DNA of 64,000 nucleotides from Planktosalinus sp963975935 (lineage in GTDB: Bacteria; Bacteroidota; Bacteroidia; Flavobacteriales; Flavobacteriaceae). The notes below the pieces were generated by a model. It ran no database searches, was not told the DNA's origin, and worked only from the letters and a program-made list of their open reading frames with translations. Numbering within the stretch: position 1 is the stretch's first letter; each line of letters starts with the position of its first letter. The stretch covers positions 503,751 through 567,750 of the forward strand of contig CAXBIQ010000001.1 of the NCBI GenBank assembly GCA_963975935.1. Direction: 5' to 3'. Position numbers and translations under genes: made by a program. Positions 1 to 8,553 of this stretch are shown piece after piece.

Positions 1-16
1 AAATTCAGTCTTTAAT

Positions 17-496
17 TTATTCAGATTTTAAAATCAGTGGTAATATAAACGCGGTTTTTACGGGTACTCCCCGTTTTAAAGCCGGTTCTGTTTTAGGAAG
101 CGTTTTGATGCTTTTATAGAGGTGTTCTCGCAATTCAGGAAATATTGCAAAGGTCAGGGAATCACCTTCAATCCCGGAAATAGTTACTTCGCTATTGCCT
201 GATATTTCAATATTTATTAAAAGTGTGTCATAAACTGCTTTATTACTGATGAGTTCCTCGTTTTGGATATGTGTATTGATATGCCTGTGCAATGTACTTT
301 CAAAACATTTTTTTTGCTGTTCTTTGGAATCGCTTTCATCACAATTTGGAAAGAGGGGATAGGTATCCACATCATTCCAGTTGATGGTTTTTAACTCTTC
401 TTCCAAAAATTCTTCTGATGTTTTTTTGGGCGTTAAAAAGGTGTCACAGGAAATCAGCAGAAACAAAAGGATAACTAATAAATTGCCGCTTTTCAT
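17..496 (-). CDS. Lipoprotein with a TonB-C-like domain
   Basis: A 159-aa protein with a lipoprotein signal: a short hydrophobic stretch ending in LLISC, so the mature protein would start at Cys17. The remainder (YPLFPNCDE near residue 46, then a conserved-looking strand pattern) resembles the TonB C-terminal-like tail of the BlaR1 protein encoded at 1742-3097, which has IYPGCEGL at the matching place. This likeness is my reading, not a search result. It probably sits in the outer or inner membrane facing the periplasm. It is transcribed in the same direction as the TPR-BlaR1 genes, 105 bp further on, and may belong to the same signalling locus. Function unknown. Confidence 0.7.
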   Translation of the reverse strand: MKSGNLLVILLFLLISCDTFLTPKKTSEEFLEEELKTINWNDVDTYPLFPNCDESDSKEQQKKCFESTLHRHINTHIQNEELISNKAVYDTLLINIEISGNSEVTISGIEGDSLTFAIFPELREHLYKSIKTLPKTEPALKRGVPVKTAFILPLILKSE

Positions 497-600
497 TTCA
501 CTTCAATATGGACGAAAATTACAATTTTTTAAGGGAAAAACAGAAAAACCCTTAAAAACTATAATTTCTTCCGGTCACCTATGGGCTCGGCACTAATAAA

Positions 601-1734
601 TCAATCAGATTCCATATGAATTTCCTTTTTGAGGTCTGTGATGCGTTGTGCTGCAAGAAGGCGGTATTTTCCTGTTTCGCCAAAGGTTTTCATGTAGATT
701 TCGTATTGTTTTAAAACGGTTCTTTTGTCATTGAAATAATTGTCGGCTGCTACAGCCTGAAGATACAAAAAACGTTCATTTTCTGGATACTTCCCGGAGA
801 CTTTTCTAATGATTTCTAACGCTTTTTTATAGTCTTTTTGTCTATGATGGAGCTCATATAAAGAGTGGTATTCTTGTTCCAGCTGAGGTTCTTTTAGTAG
901 TATGGCAATTTCAAGATGTCTTTTTGCTTTTTCATAATAATGTAATGCCATAAAAGAGGTTGCAATTTCATAATGGGTCTCAGGATTTTTATCATTATAA
1001 TCGTTGATGGCGATGGTATAATGTTCAATTGATTTTTCAAAATCCATCACCTGCATATAAGCATAACCCAGTTTCTGATACACATTTTCTGAGGGTCTGT
1101 TTAATTCTATAAGTTTGTTATAGCCTTCAATGGCTTTATGAAAATTCTTTTGATAAAAGTGATTGAGGGCTTTGAGGTTCCACAGTTGAAAATGGCTGTC
1201 GTCTATCTTTAATGCTTGTGTTAAAATACTATCTGCCTGCTCAAGGGACTTATTTTTTATTTTGTCAGTAACCACTTTAACAGTCGCCGGCAAATGTTTT
1301 GGATCTAACCGGTATGCATTTTCGAAATAGTAATTCGCCAAACTATCGTTTTGCTGCTCTTTCAGTAAACCCATTTGATAGGGGAAGTTTGGATTTAAAG
1401 AGTCTGAAGCTATCAACGTGATTAAAATCTCCTCAGCTTCTTTAGTTTTTGCTGTTTTTCTGAGCAATTTGGAATACTCATACGCCAGAAGAATATCTTC
1501 GGGATACCTGGCAAAAAGCTTATCATAATGCATTAAGGCACTTTTTAAATTACCGGTGTGCTCATAGCTTTTGGCGAGTTTGTGTTGTTGCTCTTTGCTT
1601 TCGGGGATTTGTTTGAGGTGCTGGATCGCTTTGCTATAATTACCCAATGAAAAATAGCTGTCAGCAAGATTTTTGTGGTCCTGAGCTTGTGCAGAAACTG
1701 AGATAAAAATTATAAAAACCCACAGGTACTTCAT
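601..1734 (-). CDS. Exported tetratricopeptide-repeat protein
   Basis: A 377-aa protein with an N-terminal signal peptide (MKYLWVFIIF... ending in AQA) and TPR-type helical repeats over almost the whole length (repeated patterns such as LAKSYEHTGNLKSALMHYDKL and LGYAYMQVMDFEKSIEHY). I chose the ATG at 1734 because the signal peptide starts there; a TTG at 1758 would overlap blaR1 by 17 bp. It starts 7 nt after the blaR1 stop and is the last gene of the SnoaL-blaI-blaR1 operon. TPR proteins are scaffolds for protein contacts; a role in periplasmic signalling with BlaR1 is inferred from position only. Confidence 0.85.
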   Translation of the reverse strand: MKYLWVFIIFISVSAQAQDHKNLADSYFSLGNYSKAIQHLKQIPESKEQQHKLAKSYEHTGNLKSALMHYDKLFARYPEDILLAYEYSKLLRKTAKTKEAEEILITLIASDSLNPNFPYQMGLLKEQQNDSLANYYFENAYRLDPKHLPATVKVVTDKIKNKSLEQADSILTQALKIDDSHFQLWNLKALNHFYQKNFHKAIEGYNKLIELNRPSENVYQKLGYAYMQVMDFEKSIEHYTIAINDYNDKNPETHYEIATSFMALHYYEKAKRHLEIAILLKEPQLEQEYHSLYELHHRQKDYKKALEIIRKVSGKYPENERFLYLQAVAADNYFNDKRTVLKQYEIYMKTFGETGKYRLLAAQRITDLKKEIHMESD

Positions 1735-1741
1735 ATCAATT

Positions 1742-3097
1742 TTATTCCGGAATTTCAAAGATTATGGGCAATGAGTATAATACTGAAACACTTTCCCCTT
1801 TATGTTTTCCAGGTGTCATTTGAGGGATTAAATCAATAACTCTCATAGCTTCCCGGATAAGCGGTTCATAAGAAGAACGAGCCATAACATCAACAAGCTT
1901 TCCTTCTTTGTCAATGGTAAATTGAACAGATACTCGTTGTCTGCCTGTTAAGCCGGAGTTATTTGCCACACTTGAATCAAAATTTTCTCTTATGAGGGTG
2001 TCAATTTTTTGAGATAAACAATTTTTGCCTTCTTCATTAGACAACCCTTCACAACCTGGATAGATAGGAACGTTATCAATAACCGCAAATGGCACTCCTA
2101 ATTCACCTCTGTTAGAGTTCTCCACTCGTTTTATAGTCACGATTGGTTGTTGTCCATCTGTAGTTGTTTGAGATCTTTCTTCAGTAGTTTCAAATTGTAA
2201 ATTAGTTTTTAAGCCATCAGTTTCTGAATTACCTGTTGTAGTTTGCTCACAGGATGAAACTGTGATAAAAAGAGTTAATAATGGTACTACTAAAGCAAAT
2301 TTTATAAGTTGCTTTTTTTCTGATTTTGTTTTGTGTAACATAACGATTCGTTTTTTGATTAATGAATGATTGAAAAAAGTATTTACAAATGAAACGGCGT
2401 GGGTTTTAAACACTTCTGAAAGTAAATTTTGATAATAGGATGTTTTGTTAGTTTGCGAAACCACTTTGGCATCTGCAATATATTCATGTACAGTGGCAAT
2501 ACGTTTTTGATAGAGATACATCAGCGGGTTGAACCAAAAGACAATGCGTAACAATTCAAAATACAGTAGGTCTATATAATGCTTTTGCTTTACGTGAACC
2601 TTTTCGTGAGCAAGGATGTAATCTTTATTGTTTTGGTTTAGGCTTTCGCCTAAAAAGATTGTTCCCGCAAAAGAAAATGCGTCAGTACTTTTTGGTACAT
2701 GAACTATTGTGGTGTTTTCTAAGGTTTCTTGTTTACCCTTTCGCTTCAGCTGTATGATTTTATAGAGTTTCCAGATGAAGAGCAAGGTGCTAATCACAAC
2801 CCCTGTGAGTAAAATGATTTCAATAGTGGATAGAGCAAAACTTGTAACTAACGGGTTGTTTTGTTTTGCAGTGGTGGCGGTTCCAATTGTTATTTCGGGT
2901 AAAGACACGATTAAATTTTGTGGAACGGCAGATTGTAATGCCTCGATTTTAATAAAGGGCAACAATAAGGCTATGAGGGGTGTGCCCAATAAATAGACCC
3001 GGTTCCATTGAAAAAAGGTTTCTTTTTTTAATAACAGTTCATAAAGTGCCAGAAACACCAGTTGGAAAGCGATGGTTTGTAAGATATAGGTTGTCAT
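1742..3097 (-). CDS. BlaR1-type M56 sensor metallopeptidase with TonB-like C-terminus
   Basis: A 451-aa membrane protein. The N-terminal third has several transmembrane segments. The zinc motif HEKVH lies near residue 165, with the further ligand in HEYIAD about 45 residues on, the M56 (BlaR1/MecR1) pattern. A further membrane or lipoprotein-like segment (LLTLFITVSSC, about residue 275) precedes a periplasmic tail ending in a TonB C-terminal-like domain. M56 sensors respond to an outside signal and cleave the partner BlaI repressor. The start overlaps the blaI stop by 4 bp (ATGA), so translation is coupled. In Bacteroidota such pairs are widespread and often unrelated to beta-lactams; the inducer here is unknown. 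Confidence 0.9.
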   Translation of the reverse strand: MTTYILQTIAFQLVFLALYELLLKKETFFQWNRVYLLGTPLIALLLPFIKIEALQSAVPQNLIVSLPEITIGTATTAKQNNPLVTSFALSTIEIILLTGVVISTLLFIWKLYKIIQLKRKGKQETLENTTIVHVPKSTDAFSFAGTIFLGESLNQNNKDYILAHEKVHVKQKHYIDLLYFELLRIVFWFNPLMYLYQKRIATVHEYIADAKVVSQTNKTSYYQNLLSEVFKTHAVSFVNTFFNHSLIKKRIVMLHKTKSEKKQLIKFALVVPLLTLFITVSSCEQTTTGNSETDGLKTNLQFETTEERSQTTTDGQQPIVTIKRVENSNRGELGVPFAVIDNVPIYPGCEGLSNEEGKNCLSQKIDTLIRENFDSSVANNSGLTGRQRVSVQFTIDKEGKLVDVMARSSYEPLIREAMRVIDLIPQMTPGKHKGESVSVLYSLPIIFEIPE

Positions 3098-3459
3098 TTT
3101 TCCGGGTTTTTGTTGATTTGTTCTAAAATTTCTTCAAGCTCTTTGGTGGAAACCTCGTTGTTTTTTACAAAAAATGAAACCATACTTTTAAACGAACCCT
3201 GGAAATAGTTTTCCATCAGTTTGTTGATGGATTGATTGCTATAGGTTTCCTTTTCTATTGCCGGGAAATATATATGGCCGCGTCCTTCTTTTCGGTAGTT
3301 GACAAACCCTTTGCTTTCCAGTATGCGTACAATGGTGGAAACCGTATTGTATGCCGGTTTGGGCTCCGGAAATTCATTAACGATGGCGGCGACATTTCCT
3401 TCTTGTAAGTCCCAGAGGATTTGCATGACTTCTTCTTCTGCTTTGGTGAGTTGTTTCAT
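3094..3459 (-). CDS. BlaI/MecI-family transcriptional repressor
   Basis: A 121-aa winged-helix repressor starting MKQLTKAEEEVMQILW, the classic BlaI opening. The recognition helix region reads PAYNTVSTIVRILESKGFV, and a C-terminal dimerization and cleavage region follows. An upstream ATG at 3492 exists, but the ATG at 3459 matches the family start and overlaps the preceding stop as ATGA. It is co-translated with the M56 peptidase downstream. Family knowledge: it represses its own operon as a dimer until cleaved by the M56 partner. A perfect palindrome at the operon promoter (3901-3940) is its likely operator. Confidence 0.93.
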   Translation of the reverse strand: MKQLTKAEEEVMQILWDLQEGNVAAIVNEFPEPKPAYNTVSTIVRILESKGFVNYRKEGRGHIYFPAIEKETYSNQSINKLMENYFQGSFKSMVSFFVKNNEVSTKELEEILEQINKNPEK

Positions 3460-3875
3460 ATTCTTGAATAGTGGTCTATTTTTATTTTCCATTTCTTGTC
3501 CTCTTTAATCCAAACCAGGGTAAAACGGACATCAGATTGAAAGGCTTTGTTTTCGTGATAAAAATGCAATCTTGAGATACCCCGCTGGATAATAGTATTT
3601 CCATAATCGATAATCTCAACATTTTCAAGTTCCCATTTGATATGCCTGCCCTGAAGGTTTTCCCAATATGCTGTAATAGCCTCCCGGCCTTCGATTTCAG
3701 TGCTATTGCCAACAATAATTCCATCACGGGTATAGTATGCTGCAATTTTTGACAATTCCCCTGTATTATATGCTCTTTCCATTGCGCGATTAGCCTCTAA
3801 TATTTCATCTTCAACAGATTGGGAGATACAAGGCAGGGTTGCAAATAGAAAAAGTAAAAACAGGCTTTTTTTCAT
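3456..3875 (-). CDS. Secreted SnoaL/DUF4440-like protein
   Basis: A 139-aa protein with a signal peptide (MKKSLFLLFLFATLPCISQS) followed by an NTF2-like fold of the SnoaL/DUF4440 type: the VEDEILEANRAMERAYNTGELSKIAAYYTRDGIIV helix and strand, and the final strand FTLVWIKEDKKWKIKIDH. I chose the ATG at 3875 over 3899 because the signal peptide begins there. Its TGA stop overlaps the blaI start. It is the first gene of the blaI-blaR1 operon and lies directly behind the palindromic operator, so it is probably the gene most directly under BlaI control. Such folds bind small molecules; the ligand is unknown. Confidence 0.82.
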   Translation of the reverse strand: MKKSLFLLFLFATLPCISQSVEDEILEANRAMERAYNTGELSKIAAYYTRDGIIVGNSTEIEGREAITAYWENLQGRHIKWELENVEIIDYGNTIIQRGISRLHFYHENKAFQSDVRFTLVWIKEDKKWKIKIDHYSRI

Positions 3876-3896
3876 AATGGATATGTATTCACACTC

Positions 3897-3940
3897 CAAA
3901 TATAACTAAAAAATTAGTTTAAACTAATTTTTTAGTTATA
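3897..3940 (-). promoter_or_regulatory. Promoter and 40-bp perfect palindrome (probable BlaI operator)
   Basis: Positions 3901-3940 are a perfect 40-bp palindrome without spacer. Each half contains an ACTAAAAAATTAGT-type element, itself nearly symmetric, which suggests two adjacent dimer sites. A minus-strand TATATTTG at 3904-3897 fits the Bacteroidota -7 box TAnnTTTG and overlaps the palindrome end, so a bound repressor would block the SnoaL-blaI-blaR1 promoter. BlaI sites in other bacteria have the form TACA-N-TGTA; the ACTA/TAGT half-sites here are a variant by inference. The palindrome also lies upstream of the divergent DUF456 gene. Confidence 0.72.
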
Positions 3941-3990
3941 AATTTTATGTAACCAATAAAGTGTATTTTAGACTTATTCAAATAAAAACG

Positions 3991-4488
3991 ATGGATATAT
4001 TTCTTTTATTCCTTTCATTAATCCTGGTTTTACTGGGTATTGCCGGCAGTATTTTGCCGGTGCTTCCGGGCCCCATAACAGGTTGGTTGGGTTTGTTGGT
4101 GTTTCATCTTGCAAAGGTGGTTCCCATGAATTACACTTTTTTGATAATCACATTTATTGTTGCAGTTATGATATTTATTCTCGATTATATCATTCCTGCT
4201 GTGGGAACAAAGCGTTTTGGAGGGAGTCGCTATGGGATGATCGGGGCAATGATTGGGCTCCTTGTGGGTATTGTAATACCCATTCCTTTCGGAATTATTA
4301 TCGGGACGTTTGCCGGGGCTTTTCTGGGGGAATTCCTGAACACAAAAAACCGCCAGAATGCGTTGCGAGCTGCTTTTGGTTCCTTTATTGGTTTCCTGGT
4401 ATCTACTTTTATGCAGCTTTTTGTGTCTGTGGTCTTTCTTGGATTGTTTTTATGGAAAGCGTATCAACACTGGCATTTGTTTTTTTAA
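3991..4488 (+). CDS. DUF456 membrane protein
   Basis: A 165-aa very hydrophobic protein with about five membrane segments and the glycine-rich DUF456 pattern: GIAGSILPVLPGPITGWLGL near the N-terminus, FGGSRYGMIGAMIGLLVG in the middle, FGIIIGTFAGAFLGEF after it. I chose the ATG at 3991; a GTG at 3961 would add 10 residues ahead of the first membrane helix. The family is widespread in the inner membrane and has no settled function. The gene is divergent from the BlaI-controlled operon and its stop overlaps the stop of the convergent glycosyltransferase gene. Confidence 0.85.
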   Translation: MDIFLLFLSLILVLLGIAGSILPVLPGPITGWLGLLVFHLAKVVPMNYTFLIITFIVAVMIFILDYIIPAVGTKRFGGSRYGMIGAMIGLLVGIVIPIPFGIIIGTFAGAFLGEFLNTKNRQNALRAAFGSFIGFLVSTFMQLFVSVVFLGLFLWKAYQHWHLFF

Positions 4489-6491
4489 TAGAATGTCGGT
4501 ATATCAAAAAGGATGTTTTGTTGCTTAAAGAGTGAAATGGCCAGTTGCAAGTCCGGATTGTTTTTGTCTGTTTCCATTGGGCTTTTAAACAAAATCTCCA
4601 ATTGATCTTTCATCACAGCATCCTGGTATTCAATTAAAAATTCATTACCGCCTATTTTTAACAAACAATCTTTTTTCCCGAATTCCACATCCAGCATAGG
4701 GTTTGTTTTCAGTATTGAAAATTCTGAGTTGTAACTTTTATGAAGGACTTTATAAAGCGCTTCCAAAACCCGCTCAACCGTTACGGATGTTAAACAAATC
4801 CTGTGTTCACAATTAAGGATTACGTCATAGTTACAACTAATGGAGCATACCCCTTGTTTTCCCCAGATGAGTTCGTTGTGTTCTGCAAAACTTCCCCAGC
4901 TTCCGGGACCCGTGGGGCCATAAATCCCTACCGAGGGCACATTAAAGGCACCTGCCACGTGGGTGATGCCGGCGTCGTTACCAATGTGAAACAAAGCACC
5001 TGCCATGGCTTCACCCACATCTTCCATTCCTCCTGTTATATATTCTACATGGGTCATTTCTCTCGAAAAATAACTTTCAATATCCGGGTCATCAGGTCCT
5101 TTGATGATTTTGCATTTCAGGTTGGGAAAAATTTCGCGTAAGCGTTCTATTAGCGTTGCATATTTTTCAGTGGGCCAAATTTTTAAAAGAAATCCGGCGC
5201 CGTGGTGCACGACAAAGTAGTTTTCTTCTGGATGGGGGTTCCGTTTGAAATATGGATACCTTTCCAGATGATTTTCAATGTCTTTATGAAGCTTTGCCAC
5301 GGTATCGATATAATGGCCAATGGCGTGTTGCTTCACTTTTTTATGCGTGGGATATTTCAAAGCGTGCGGTAAATCATACCCCCTGAAGGCAGGATAATTC
5401 CCTAGCTCATAAACATTATCATAATTGTGTTCGGATGTTCTAGCTGCCTTTTCATCAACAACATTTACTTGATCTAAATGCTTTTTAAAAAAGGAAACCA
5501 AACGCGGAGCTACGGCAAAATCCACGTGTTCTGAGACAGCAGCTAATTTATTGATAGCCGGAATGGCGAAAAAGATATCTCCCAGCCCGCCATAACTTTT
5601 ATAGACCAGTACTTTGCCTAAGCTTTTTTTAGCTTTGCTTGATTCTTTGTTTTCTAATATTTCTGTAATGGCATTCCAGAAATTTTCTGGGGCTTGTTTG
5701 ATTTCTGTGATGGCGTTAGTTTTGAATTGATTTATTTGAGTCTCTGTAAAGTTTTCGTTCCAGGTTTTGAAATTTTTTTCATTTCGGGTTAAAGGTACTT
5801 TCACATGTGATTGAATATTTTGAAAGGTTGAATCTGTTTCAATTAAGGAACACCCTTTTTCTGCGTCGGGAGTTAGTGTATAAACCTTAAACATATTTTT
5901 ATTTCTGAAAAAATAATGATCAATGGGCAAGTCTATTCCATTTTGTTTGATATCATCCAACACCTTTATAGCACATTTTCTGTTGACAACATTACAAACC
6001 ATTGAATAGTCTTGATAAGCAGGTACTATTGATTTTCTCTCGTTTTGTATTTCAGGTTTATACTTTTTGAATTGATTTTCGGGACAATAAAAACTAAACA
6101 TATCCCAATCATCAGGAAGTTGTTTCAAGTACTGAATTAGTAATCTCAGAAACCTCTCCTTGTTTTCTATCAATATATCATCTTCAATAAGTAATGTGTA
6201 TTCAAAGTCTGATTTTACAAAGTTTTGAAAGGCAAGTAAATTGCTTGCCCAGATACCAAGTTCTCCCCATTTAAATTTTGATGTGGGCTTGAGTAAATGA
6301 TAAGTTTCGTTAAAGTCGAAGTATTGTTTTTTGTTGCCAATATGTATTGTAGGTGTTTCAAGGTTTTTTAAATGGTTTGATAAATAAATATTCAATTCAC
6401 GGAAGTTTTCTTTTCGAATTGAGTTTGTTGCTGATAACTCAGGAAGGTGAAAAATTTTAAAGCAAAACTTATTAATATCAGGTGTTTTCAT
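4485..6491 (-). CDS. GT25-GT9 bifunctional glycosyltransferase
   Basis: A 668-aa protein that joins two glycosyltransferases. The N-terminal 230 residues look like the GT25 (LPS biosynthesis) family: GELGIWASNLLAFQNF and the acidic metal/substrate motif TLLIEDDILI. From about residue 290 to 580 is a GT9 (ADP-heptose:LPS heptosyltransferase) domain: LVYKSYGGLGDIFFAIPAI, VVHHGAGFLLKIWP, HIGNDAGITHVAGAFNVPSVGIYGPTGP. A tail of about 80 residues follows. The protein should add sugars to LPS or another surface glycan at the inner face of the membrane. Its ATG overlaps the upstream glycosyltransferase stop by 4 bp, so the two are one operon. Confidence 0.85.
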   Translation of the reverse strand: MKTPDINKFCFKIFHLPELSATNSIRKENFRELNIYLSNHLKNLETPTIHIGNKKQYFDFNETYHLLKPTSKFKWGELGIWASNLLAFQNFVKSDFEYTLLIEDDILIENKERFLRLLIQYLKQLPDDWDMFSFYCPENQFKKYKPEIQNERKSIVPAYQDYSMVCNVVNRKCAIKVLDDIKQNGIDLPIDHYFFRNKNMFKVYTLTPDAEKGCSLIETDSTFQNIQSHVKVPLTRNEKNFKTWNENFTETQINQFKTNAITEIKQAPENFWNAITEILENKESSKAKKSLGKVLVYKSYGGLGDIFFAIPAINKLAAVSEHVDFAVAPRLVSFFKKHLDQVNVVDEKAARTSEHNYDNVYELGNYPAFRGYDLPHALKYPTHKKVKQHAIGHYIDTVAKLHKDIENHLERYPYFKRNPHPEENYFVVHHGAGFLLKIWPTEKYATLIERLREIFPNLKCKIIKGPDDPDIESYFSREMTHVEYITGGMEDVGEAMAGALFHIGNDAGITHVAGAFNVPSVGIYGPTGPGSWGSFAEHNELIWGKQGVCSISCNYDVILNCEHRICLTSVTVERVLEALYKVLHKSYNSEFSILKTNPMLDVEFGKKDCLLKIGGNEFLIEYQDAVMKDQLEILFKSPMETDKNNPDLQLAISLFKQQNILFDIPTFY

Positions 6492-7333
6492 AGTGAAATG
6501 GATTTTTGATTAAAAAAATCAAATGAAAACGTACCCACTCTATCATTAATAATCATCTCACAGCCAGAGAGCAAAGCTTCTGCAGCCAGTCTTCCGGAGG
6601 GTTCAGGCCAAACGGGTTTACAGATAAAGTATTTTGCTTTTCCTAAAATCTCCAGAACTTCTTCGTTTGATACTGGTTTGTGAAATGAAATATTTTCTGG
6701 GAGTTCCCTGCGTAAGCGGTTTTCTCCATAAACTGTGAATTTCATTTCAGGGTTCTCTAATGCATAATCCACATACAAATTACCTCCTTTTAAAAAATTT
6801 AAATCCCCAAAAAATGGAATGGTATGGTCTTGTTTAAAAGGGGATGGTTTTAGGTTTTTAATTTGAACAGTTGGTGGCATAATCAAATGATGAGAAACCG
6901 CTTCACCATAAAAATCATAATGTGCGTCATAGTGTTTGGGCGATTGGAAAATATTCAGCTTTGAATTGGCAAAGAGTTTTCTGTAAAGATGAAACTTATC
7001 TGTGTTGCAGCAACTCTTTATACTTCGGTCAACGGTGCATAAAATATTTCTTCTGATACAAAAGTTATAATCATACTCAACATTTATATAAGGTTTTTTT
7101 AAACCTAAGATGAATTCGATTAGCGCGAGTTCATAAGAGCATCTTGAAGTGCTGTTGACCACAAGCAAATCTGCTTTTGATATATTAGTTTTTGTGTTAT
7201 CAAAATCCTGAAGATTGTCCAGTACAAGGTTGTAATTTTTTTCTTTTCCGAGTGCTATGAGCTCCTTAATCGTAAGCTCAGCACCTCGTGGGGTATCAAT
7301 AGCTGTATCATGAAGAAATAAAATTGTATTCAA
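6488..7333 (-). CDS. GT4-like glycosyltransferase
   Basis: A 281-aa protein shaped like the GT-B fold of GT4 enzymes, though shorter than the usual 350-400 aa. The C-terminal half shows the donor-binding pattern: a strand-rich VYGENRLRRELPENISFHKPVSNEEVLEILGKAKYFICKPVWPEPSGRLAAEALLSGCEMI, with the EPSGRLAAEAL segment matching the E-x7-E region of GT4. The N-terminal half (HDTAIDTPRGAELTIKEL) is acceptor-domain-like. The 4-bp overlap with the GT25-GT9 gene places both in one glycan-building pathway. Substrates cannot be read from the sequence. Confidence 0.75.
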   Translation of the reverse strand: MNTILFLHDTAIDTPRGAELTIKELIALGKEKNYNLVLDNLQDFDNTKTNISKADLLVVNSTSRCSYELALIEFILGLKKPYINVEYDYNFCIRRNILCTVDRSIKSCCNTDKFHLYRKLFANSKLNIFQSPKHYDAHYDFYGEAVSHHLIMPPTVQIKNLKPSPFKQDHTIPFFGDLNFLKGGNLYVDYALENPEMKFTVYGENRLRRELPENISFHKPVSNEEVLEILGKAKYFICKPVWPEPSGRLAAEALLSGCEMIINDRVGTFSFDFFNQKSISL

Positions 7334-7426
7334 AATAGGGATATTAAAATGTGTGGTGAAATGTTATTAATTCACCATTAAAGATAATTGATGAGGCGTC
7401 AAAAAGAGTAAACCAGTTATTTACTC

Positions 7427-7723
7427 TTACCCGTAATACCCGTCATCATAATACCCATCATCGTAATACCCGTCATCATAGTACCCATCATCATAGTACC
7501 CATCATCATAGTACCCATCATCATAGTACCCGTCATCGTAATATCCGTCATCGTAATATCCGTCATCATAATACCCATCGCCATAGTAACCATCACCATA
7601 ATAGCCGTCATTAAAAGAATCATCATCAGAACTACAAGCGTTTAGAAATGATGCTGTGATGGACAAGGTAGATGCAGCCAGAATAAGTTGCCCGGATTTT
7701 TTGATAAATTTTCTACGTTCCAT
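7427..7723 (-). CDS. Tat-type lipoprotein with GYYDD pentapeptide repeats
   Basis: A 98-aa protein. The N-terminus MERRKFIKKSGQLILAAS has a twin-arginine-like motif (RRKFIK) and a hydrophobic core ending in the lipobox LNAC (Cys30), so it is probably a Tat-exported lipoprotein. After an acidic linker (SSDDDSFND) the rest is 12 tandem GYY units: two GYYGD, nine GYYDD and a final GYYG before the stop. I chose the ATG at 7723 because the Tat motif follows it. The acidic, tyrosine-rich tail could bind metal ions or act as a low-complexity surface strand. No family recognised. Confidence 0.72.
   Translation of the reverse strand: MERRKFIKKSGQLILAASTLSITASFLNACSSDDDSFNDGYYGDGYYGDGYYDDGYYDDGYYDDGYYDDGYYDDGYYDDGYYDDGYYDDGYYDDGYYG
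7430..7606 (-). repeat. 15-bp minisatellite (12 units)
   Basis: The 3' part of the lipoprotein gene is a tandem array of 15-bp units encoding GYYDD/GYYGD. Units differ at synonymous third positions, with internal runs of identical copies, the pattern expected for expansion and contraction by slippage. A changing copy number would lengthen or shorten the acidic tail in steps of five residues without breaking the frame. Confidence 0.85.
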
Positions 7724-7836
7724 AATTTTAAAGGTTAGGATTATAAAGTTACAATTTTTTTTTTGAGCAGGAAAGTGTTCTGTTCTTTGGTAGAACAAAT
7801 AAAACCTTGTTTACCCTACTTTAAAAAGAAAATTCA

Positions 7837-8391
7837 TTAAAGCCATACAGTTTTATCTTCAATACTGCTTTTACGAAAACCTTCCGGTAATTCCTCATCA
7901 TAATTCCCCATATAGAAAAAGCCGAGACATTTTTCGCCTTGCGCGAAATCAAAAAATTCGTGCATATGTTTAATCAATCCGGGCGAACTCCAGTAAGCAC
8001 CAATTCTCATTTCAGTACACAGCAACCACATATTTTGAACGGCCATGGCAGTAGATGCGATTTCTTCCCATTCGGGTATGGATTCTTTGGGGTCACGTTG
8101 CATGCAAATGGCAATGATACAAGCAGCTTTAGTGGGGTTTTCCCGGAGTTTGTTGTATTGAAAATCAGAAAACTTGTCTGTGGTTTGTCTGTATTTTTCA
8201 GCTAAAAAGGAACCTAACTTAATCAGGTTTTCCCCTTGAAGCACTTTAAATCGCCAGGGTTCTGTGCGTTTGTGAGTGGGCGCCCAATTGGCTGCTTCCA
8301 GCACGTGCAGGATATTTTCTTTTGAAATGGGTTTTTGGTTGTATTGCACCGGAAACACGGCCCGCCTGTTTTTGATTGTATCGTATATCAT
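7837..8391 (-). CDS. Nitroreductase-family oxidoreductase
   Basis: A 184-aa protein typical in length for small nitroreductases of the YdjA type. The FMN-binding start is present (MIYDTIKNRRAVFP, with the NRRxV motif), then the family segment LEAANWAPTHKRTEPWRF and a late GAYWSSPG. Family members use FMN and NAD(P)H to reduce nitro compounds or quinones in the cytoplasm. The gene stands alone, with 113 bp to the preceding lipoprotein gene start and a 162-bp gap to the divergent antiporter gene. Confidence 0.9.
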   Translation of the reverse strand: MIYDTIKNRRAVFPVQYNQKPISKENILHVLEAANWAPTHKRTEPWRFKVLQGENLIKLGSFLAEKYRQTTDKFSDFQYNKLRENPTKAACIIAICMQRDPKESIPEWEEIASTAMAVQNMWLLCTEMRIGAYWSSPGLIKHMHEFFDFAQGEKCLGFFYMGNYDEELPEGFRKSSIEDKTVWL

Positions 8392-8553
8392 CTGAATTTT
8401 GTTTTATTTGCTAAAGTTATTAAAAAACAAAGGGAGGAGTTTAAAATAATACTTATTTTTAATTTCAGGAAATACCCGTAAACTGAATTATTAAACCAAC
8501 GAATGTGTTATAAGGGATTTCACCTCACCTTTAATAAAAACATTTAAGACCCA

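Noticed and set aside
7430..7606. CRISPR-like regular repeats
   Set aside because: Units of 15 bp follow without spacers and keep an open frame (GYYDD), so this is a coding minisatellite.
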